A stretch of DNA of 10,545 bases from Lachnospiraceae bacterium (GTDB taxonomy: Bacteria; Bacillota; Clostridia; Lachnospirales; Lachnospiraceae), in the NCBI GenBank assembly GCA_024403585.1, contig JAKSRN010000048.1:1-10545 (forward strand). Reading direction: 5' to 3'. The translations under genes and the position numbers were made by a program. The notes under the pieces are model-generated. The model did not search any database and was not told where the DNA came from. It worked only from the letters and a program-made list of their open reading frames with translations. Positions 5,769 to 10,545 of this stretch are shown in pieces (position 1 is the stretch's first letter; every line of letters starts with the position of its first letter).

Positions 5769-7124
5769 TTAACACTTTCTGAATCTGGATACAAAGAAAC
5801 CGTCACAGGAATGGGTGCCCGGCAGCAGCTGCAGGTAACCCTCCTGTGTGCTTGCACAGTGAAGCTCCTCCGGAAGATACGGGTCCAGACTTTCACTCTT
5901 TAATCCCAGTTCTTCACGGATAAAGCGAACATTATTCTCATTCTCTTCCTCTGCGATGGTGCAGGTACTGAAGAGAAGAACGCCGCCTGGTTTTACGTAA
6001 GAGGCAGCATTTTTAAGGATCGCTCTCTGCAGATCCACCAGTTCCTGCTGGTTTTCAAGGCTTGCTCTGTATTTGATATCCGGTTTGCGTCCGATGACAC
6101 CGTAACCGGAACAGGGAACATCTGCGATGACCACATCCATCTGATCCAGAAGAGCCGGATCAGATATGGCAGCGTCTCTCGCCTCTGTTTTTACATGATG
6201 TATGTTGCAGCGCTCCAGATTGTCTCTGATCAGCTCTGTTTTATAGTCAGTCAGGTCTCTGGACAGCACGGAGCCGCTTTCACCGGTACGATCTGCTGCC
6301 AGAATAGTTTTGCCGCCGGGCGCCGCGCAAAGATCCAGCACTTTCTGTCCCGGCTGGATTCCGGCACATTCCACAGCCAGCATGGAACTCACATCCTGCA
6401 CCTGCAGTTTTCCCTCATAAAATGCAGGCAGATACTGCAGTGTATTGTAACCCTTCAGGATTCTCGCCATCTCCAGATACGGTGCCGGCAGAACTTCCAC
6501 GCCTGCCTCCTCCAGTTCCTGAAGAATCGCCTCTTTTTCTTCCTGTGAACCATGATCTCTGAGTCTTACAGTCAGTGGTTTCTCTTCCAGGAAGGCCTGG
6601 CAGATCTTAGCGGTCTGCTCCAGACCATATGCTTTCAGCCATTTATCTGCCAGATACTCCGGCATGGCATATTGTACTTCCAGATATTTCAACGGCTGAT
6701 CAGGTCCAGGGAACTTCAGATTCCCCTTGTCTCTTACCGCAGTACGAAGTACTCCGTTTACGAAGCCCTTCAGAGACTTGAAGCCTTTTTTCATCGCCAG
6801 CTTCACCGCCTCGTTGACCACTGCGGAATCCGGTACCTGATCCATATAGTAGAGCTGGTACACAGCCATACGCAGGATCTCCCTGATCACCGGTTTCATC
6901 TTCTTTGTCTTTACGCTGGAATACTGGTTCAGGATGTAATCCAGCTGGGGACGATATTCCAAAGTTCCCTGGCACAGGCGGGTGAAGAATGCCCTGTCCT
7001 GTTTCGGAAGATACTGGTACTTGTCCAGTACACCGCGGATCACACGGTGGCTCTGTTTTCCTTCCTGCTGCATCTCAAGGAGAGATAGCAGGGCCAGTTC
7101 TCTGATGTTTACAGCATTTGCCAT
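5769..7124 (-). CDS. rsmB: 16S rRNA (cytosine-967-C5)-methyltransferase
   Basis: RsmB (Sun/Fmu) makes m5C967 in helix 31 of 16S rRNA using SAM. The 451-aa protein has the two-part family layout: an N-terminal NusB-like helical RNA-binding domain (about 1-135, including VNEAVKLAMKKG at 103-114 and GFVNGVLR at 120-127) and a C-terminal Rossmann methyltransferase. Visible motifs are DLCAAPGGKT (264-273, SAM binding), ADVPCSG (334-340, C338) and the nucleophile-bearing STCT (386-389, C388), followed by acidic EEENE. The C-terminus LPGTHSCDGFFVSRFRK matches the family ending. The ATG has AGGAG 9 nt upstream in the 16-nt fmt-rsmB gap. Its TAA lies 4 nt before the chosen rlmN start. All catalytic features are intact. 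Confidence 0.96.
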   Translation of the reverse strand: MANAVNIRELALLSLLEMQQEGKQSHRVIRGVLDKYQYLPKQDRAFFTRLCQGTLEYRPQLDYILNQYSSVKTKKMKPVIREILRMAVYQLYYMDQVPDSAVVNEAVKLAMKKGFKSLKGFVNGVLRTAVRDKGNLKFPGPDQPLKYLEVQYAMPEYLADKWLKAYGLEQTAKICQAFLEEKPLTVRLRDHGSQEEKEAILQELEEAGVEVLPAPYLEMARILKGYNTLQYLPAFYEGKLQVQDVSSMLAVECAGIQPGQKVLDLCAAPGGKTILAADRTGESGSVLSRDLTDYKTELIRDNLERCNIHHVKTEARDAAISDPALLDQMDVVIADVPCSGYGVIGRKPDIKYRASLENQQELVDLQRAILKNAASYVKPGGVLLFSTCTIAEEENENNVRFIREELGLKSESLDPYLPEELHCASTQEGYLQLLPGTHSCDGFFVSRFRKC

Positions 7125-7140
7125 AAAGCTCTACTCCTCT

Positions 7141-8073
7141 TTATCCGAGACGTGTCCCCGGCTCTACAGCATAGCCGCGCAGGAACGCATCCGCCTCCAT
7201 TCGTTTTTTGCCTTCCAGCTGCAGGTCTGTGATCCGAAGCTGGCCTTTTCCGGTCTGTACCACCAGACCACCCTTGCCTGCTGACACAACCTGTCCCGGC
7301 TCCAGTCCGGATTCCTCTTCCACCACCTGGATCTTCCAGAGCTTCAGAGTTTTTCCGTTCAGACGGCTGAAAGCACCCGGCCATGGGATCAGACCACGGA
7401 TTCTGCACTCCAGTTCTGCAGCTCCCTTTGTCCAGTCAATTCTTCCATCCTCTTTTGTGATCATGCGGGCATAGTCAGTAGGGCTTTCTGCCGGCTGTGC
7501 CACAGGCACAAGCTCACCGGATACGATCTTCGGCAGAGAATCCACCAGAAGCTGTGCACCCAGCTCACTGAGTTTGTCAAAGAGGCTGCCGCCGGTCTCA
7601 TCTGCCGCAAGAGGGATCTCTGCAACAGAATACATATCGCCGGTATCCAGTCCTGCATCCATCTTCATAATCGTAACTCCCGCAGTCTTCTCACCGTCGA
7701 TCACAGCCCACTGGATCGGCGCAGCACCGCGGTATTTCGGAAGCAGAGAAGCATGTACATTGATACAACCGTATTTCGGCATGTTCAGAATGCTGTCCGG
7801 AATGATCTGTCCGAAAGCAACAACGATGATGGCTTCCGGAGCCAGCTCCTTCAGTGTCTCCTGAAATTCTGCTTCTCTTACTCGTTTTGGCTGATATACA
7901 GTAAGGCCATGCTTCAGTGCAACCGCCTTTACAGGAGTTGGCTGCATTGTCATGCTTCTTCCCTTTGGTTTATCCGGCTGAGTGACAACACCCACGATCT
8001 CGTGGCCTGCCTCAACCAGTTTCTCAAGTGTTCCCACCGCAAAATCCGGTGTTCCCATAAATACAAGTCTCAT
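7141..8073 (-). CDS. fmt: Methionyl-tRNA formyltransferase
   Basis: Fmt transfers a formyl group from 10-formyl-tetrahydrofolate to Met-tRNA(fMet), marking it for translation initiation. The 310-aa length is typical. The N-terminal Rossmann domain starts RLVFMGTPDFAV (2-13) and holds a TQPDKPKGR loop (31-39) that contacts tRNA. The catalytic triad is N105 and H107 in NVHASLLPKYRGAAPIQW (105-122) plus D143 in MDAGLDTGDM (138-147). The C-terminal OB-fold domain (about 205-310) includes RIRGLIPWPGA (228-238). The ATG has AGGAGG 7 nt upstream. A nearer ATG at 8077-8079 is followed at once by TGA and is not a usable start. It lies 37 nt after def, whose product removes the same formyl group, the usual pairing. 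Confidence 0.97.
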   Translation of the reverse strand: MRLVFMGTPDFAVGTLEKLVEAGHEIVGVVTQPDKPKGRSMTMQPTPVKAVALKHGLTVYQPKRVREAEFQETLKELAPEAIIVVAFGQIIPDSILNMPKYGCINVHASLLPKYRGAAPIQWAVIDGEKTAGVTIMKMDAGLDTGDMYSVAEIPLAADETGGSLFDKLSELGAQLLVDSLPKIVSGELVPVAQPAESPTDYARMITKEDGRIDWTKGAAELECRIRGLIPWPGAFSRLNGKTLKLWKIQVVEEESGLEPGQVVSAGKGGLVVQTGKGQLRITDLQLEGKKRMEADAFLRGYAVEPGTRLG

Positions 8074-8080
8074 TCACATT

Positions 8081-8086
8081 CCTCCT
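8081..8086 (-). promoter_or_regulatory. Shine-Dalgarno site of fmt
   Basis: A full AGGAGG on the minus strand, 7 nt before the fmt ATG (8071-8073), lies in the 37-nt gap after def. It is only 1 nt from the ATG-TGA at 8077-8079, which supports the downstream ATG as the start. Confidence 0.75.
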
Positions 8087-8110
8087 GTCTCAGATGCTTC
8101 TGCTCTCTGA

Positions 8111-8608
8111 TCAGTCTTCAATCTCGACGTCTTCAGGAGCCTCCATTCCGTGCAGTTCCCCTTCTACCTTTGTCACGTAGAGGATACCATCCAGATGATC
8201 CAGCTCATGGCAGATGGCTCTTGCAAGAAGTCCCTCACCCTCGATCTCATAGGTCTCCATGTTGATATCCTGGGCTCTTGCTTTTACTTTCATAGGACGT
8301 GTAACCTGTCCTGCTTTTCCAGGCACGCTTAAGCATCCCTCATCACCAGTCTGAGTCTCCTCAGAAACCTCCAGGATCTCCGGATTGATCATGATGATCG
8401 GATTAGCCTCAACAGGATCCACATCGATCACAACGATTCTTTTCAGGATTCCCACCTGTGGAGCTGCCAGACCAACACCGTTTGCCTCATACATGGTCTC
8501 CACCATGTCGTTCACAAGATCCACGATCTTTGGAGTCACCTCTGCCACTGGTCTGCAGGTTTTCTCAAGTACACGATCTCCGATCTCTCTGATATTTCTT
8601 AATGCCAT
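8111..8608 (-). CDS. def: Peptide deformylase
   Basis: Def removes the formyl group from the N-terminal methionine of nascent proteins and is a cytosolic Fe2+ metallohydrolase. The 165-aa protein has all three family motifs: GVGLAAPQVG (44-53, motif 1), EGCLSVP (90-96, motif 2, metal ligand C92) and HELDH (134-138, motif 3, metal ligands H134 and H138 with catalytic E135). It looks closest to the shorter type-1 enzymes and lacks the long insertions of type-2 enzymes from low-GC Gram-positives. The C-terminus is acidic (EAPEDVEIED). The ATG has AAGGAG 6 nt upstream and lies 23 nt beyond the priA stop. fmt follows, as in most bacteria. Confidence 0.97.
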   Translation of the reverse strand: MALRNIREIGDRVLEKTCRPVAEVTPKIVDLVNDMVETMYEANGVGLAAPQVGILKRIVVIDVDPVEANPIIMINPEILEVSEETQTGDEGCLSVPGKAGQVTRPMKVKARAQDINMETYEIEGEGLLARAICHELDHLDGILYVTKVEGELHGMEAPEDVEIED

Positions 8609-8631
8609 AGTATTCTCCTTTACTGTTTCTA

Positions 8632-10545
8632 TTATAAGGTTACTTCATATTGAATATAAACCGGGTCAAATCCCGGATTGATCTCTATATATTTTTCCAG
8701 CAGACCTCTTAGCTGGATCAGCCGGATCGGGTCCTTCTCTTTTACATAAAAGACGCGCCGATACTGGTCCTGCACCTTTGCCACGCGGTCCGGTGCCGGT
8801 CCGATAAGGCTGCTGCTTCCGCCGGAGGTGATCTTCTCCATATATTTCCTGATATAGCCCATAGCCAGATCCAGCAGTTCTTCCTGCTGGCAGGATGCAT
8901 GGACGGTGAGCATATTGGAGACAGGCGGGTAGCCCATCAGCTCACGGGTCAGGATCTCCTCCTCAAAAAATGTATCATAGTCCTGGATAACTGCCGCCTG
9001 TATACAGGAATGTTCCGGATGGTAGCTCTGAATGACTGCCTCTCCCGGTTTCGCGCCTCTTCCCGCACGTCCGATGGCCTGTACCAGCAGCTGGTAGGTT
9101 TCCTCCGACGCCCGGTAATCTTCCGCAAAAAGAGAGGTATCTGCCGCAAGGATACCCATCAGTGTCACATTCGGGAAATCATGTCCCTTAATGATCATCT
9201 GGGTTCCGATCAGCACATCCGCTTCCCCCGCAGCGAAAGCCTTCAGGATCTTCTCATATCCTTCCTTCCCTCTGGTGCTGTCCGCATCCATCCTCAGGAT
9301 CCTTGCCTCTGGAAATGCCTTCTTCACCACCTGCTCCACCTGCTGGGTTCCTGCCTTGAACCCGCCAATGTAAGGTGAGCCGCATTCCGGACACAGGTCA
9401 GCTTTGGGTTCTGTATAACCACAATAATGGCAGACCATCTTTCCCGTATTATGATAGGTCAGCGAAACATCACAGTGGGGACACTTGATCACATGACCAC
9501 AGGACCGGCAGGATATGAAACCGGTATGTCCTCTCCTGTTCAGGAAAAGGATCACCTGTTCCTTCTTCTTTAAGCGATCCGCGATCCGCTCCTGCAGAGC
9601 AGTTCCAAGGATACTCCTGTTTCCCTGCTTCAACTCCTCCCTCATATCTGTCACAGTGACAGAAGGAAGCTCCGCCTGTCCAAAGCGACTGGTAAGGAGG
9701 AATCGCTTATAACGGCCCAGTCTGCAGCGCCATGCCGATTCAACCGAAGGAGTAGCAGATCCCAGCACAACATGGGCACCCTCCAGCTCCGCTCTTCGAA
9801 TGGCCGTATCTCTGGCATCGTAGCGGGGCGTGCCTTCACTCTGATAGGTATGCTCCTGCTCCTCATCGATCACGATGAGACCCAGATGCGAAAAAGGTGT
9901 AAAGAGAGCAGATCTCGGTCCGATCACAATGTGGACCTGTCCCTGGCGGACGCGCTCAAACTGATCTGAGCGTTCTGCAGGAGTCATCCTGGAATGCAGG
10001 ACCGTCACCTGATCGCCAAACTGCTGATAAAAGCGGCTGACTGTCTGCCAGGTCAGAGCGATCTCCGGGATCAGCACAATACAGTCCTTTCCCAAACTCA
10101 GGCATCTGCGGATCAATTCGATATACACAACCGTCTTTCCGCTGCCCGTGATTCCCTGCAGAAGAACAGGCCGGTTCTTTCCGGACCATTCCTCCTCGAT
10201 GCCGGCACAGACCTCCTTCTGATGCTCAGTCAGAACATGGGGCTGTTTCCGGTCCAGTTCACGAAAGAGTCCTGCAAGGGGATTCCGATAGCTGGTTTTC
10301 TCCGAAACCGCAAGAATGCCCTGGTCTTCCAGCCCCCGCCATACCGCAGATGTGATCTTCAGATCTTTACTCACAAAGTCTGCGTCCAGAGTCTCACGTT
10401 CAAGAAGGGCTGCGAGAAGACGCTCCCTTGCCTTATTGTGTTTCCTTCTGTACTCCTCAAGAAGCTTTTCTGCTTCCTCTTTTTCCAGCTTCAGCTGAAA
10501 GACCCTCTTTTCCTTACTCTTTTTCTTTACCTTCACAGGCATCGT
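8632..10545 (-). CDS. priA: Primosomal protein N' (PriA helicase), 5' end missing at the right edge
   Basis: PriA is the 3'-to-5' superfamily 2 DNA helicase that recognises stalled forks and reloads the replisome. The window holds about 636 C-terminal residues. The frame is open through the right edge, and the Met codon at 10540-10542 is internal because the family's N-terminal 3'-DNA-binding domain is absent. Counting from that Met: a winged-helix stretch (about 35-85, TSAVWRGLEDQG 64-75), Walker A GITGSGKT (130-137), Walker B DEEQ (226-229, usually DEEH), GSAT (261-264), and an eight-Cys zinc module (C345, C348, C354, C357, C371, C374, C384, C387). Motif V is GTQMIIKGHDFPN (446-458), and motif VI is QAIGRAGRG (488-496). 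The C-terminal domain ends at EVTL. It is the first gene visible in the operon; any promoter lies outside. Confidence 0.96.
   Translation of the reverse strand, partial: TMPVKVKKKSKEKRVFQLKLEKEEAEKLLEEYRRKHNKARERLLAALLERETLDADFVSKDLKITSAVWRGLEDQGILAVSEKTSYRNPLAGLFRELDRKQPHVLTEHQKEVCAGIEEEWSGKNRPVLLQGITGSGKTVVYIELIRRCLSLGKDCIVLIPEIALTWQTVSRFYQQFGDQVTVLHSRMTPAERSDQFERVRQGQVHIVIGPRSALFTPFSHLGLIVIDEEQEHTYQSEGTPRYDARDTAIRRAELEGAHVVLGSATPSVESAWRCRLGRYKRFLLTSRFGQAELPSVTVTDMREELKQGNRSILGTALQERIADRLKKKEQVILFLNRRGHTGFISCRSCGHVIKCPHCDVSLTYHNTGKMVCHYCGYTEPKADLCPECGSPYIGGFKAGTQQVEQVVKKAFPEARILRMDADSTRGKEGYEKILKAFAAGEADVLIGTQMIIKGHDFPNVTLMGILAADTSLFAEDYRASEETYQLLVQAIGRAGRGAKPGEAVIQSYHPEHSCIQAAVIQDYDTFFEEEILTRELMGYPPVSNMLTVHASCQQEELLDLAMGYIRKYMEKITSGGSSSLIGPAPDRVAKVQDQYRRVFYVKEKDPIRLIQLRGLLEKYIEINPGFDPVYIQYEVTL

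Noticed and set aside
5765..5896. N-terminal extension of rlmN by 44 codons up to ATG 5896
   Set aside because: It would overlap rsmB by 128 nt and encodes an Arg/Cys-rich leader not expected in RlmN. ATG 5764, just after the rsmB stop, gives a length near the family norm.
8074..8079. ATG-TGA start-stop immediately before the fmt ATG
   Set aside because: The Shine-Dalgarno is only 1 nt from this ATG, too close for efficient use. It is probably an accident of the leader sequence rather than a regulatory start-stop.
8074..8110. Possible small stem (TCAGA/TCTGA) in the def-fmt gap
   Set aside because: Five base pairs with an 11-nt loop and no U run; too weak to call a terminator or regulator.
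1..10545. Search for a new defence, mobile or biosynthetic system in the window
   Set aside because: Every gene belongs to a known housekeeping family in an order conserved in Firmicutes. The largest gap is 63 nt, so no room is left for an unrecognised gene or sizeable RNA.

Overview
This window is a compact, one-direction housekeeping operon on the minus strand of a low-to-moderate-GC Firmicute. The protein sequences, purine-rich Shine-Dalgarno sites, and gene order suggest a gut-type Clostridia, most likely Lachnospiraceae (for example the Blautia/Dorea/Ruminococcus group). That assignment is an inference from sequence style and was not searched. No mobile element, CRISPR array, tRNA, rRNA or phage gene is visible.

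Read in the direction of transcription (from the right edge to the left edge), the order is priA (5' end cut by the window), def, fmt, rsmB, rlmN, a PP2C phosphatase (stp/prpC), a PASTA-type Ser/Thr kinase (prkC), rsgA, rpe and thiN (3' end cut by the window). This matches the classical priA-def-fmt-sun-yloN-prpC-prkC-cpgA-rpe-thiN order of Bacillus subtilis. Neighbouring genes overlap or sit 2 to 37 nt apart. The one looser junction is the 63-nt rpe-thiN gap, which holds a weak hairpin. No promoter or convincing terminator was found, so the whole window looks like the interior of one long transcript.

The genes fall into themes. priA restarts stalled replication forks. def and fmt handle the N-formyl group of initiator methionine. 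rsmB and rlmN methylate rRNA (and tRNA, for RlmN), and rsgA matures the 30S subunit. The stp/prkC pair is a reversible Ser/Thr phosphorylation switch that senses cell-wall fragments and is known in Bacillus to act on translation factors including the RsgA homologue. rpe (pentose phosphate pathway) and thiN (thiamine diphosphate synthesis) are metabolic; thiamine diphosphate is the cofactor of transketolase, which works next to Rpe.

I did not find an undescribed multi-gene system here. The most unusual signal is a perfect 17-bp inverted repeat with a 4-nt loop (1759-1796), buried in the first codons of rsgA. It is far longer than expected by chance in coding DNA and sits just downstream of a start codon with almost no Shine-Dalgarno sequence. 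Lesser oddities are an extra C-terminal domain on PrkC, a Glu-to-Gln change in the first metal motif of the phosphatase, and a DEEQ rather than DEEH Walker B motif in PriA.
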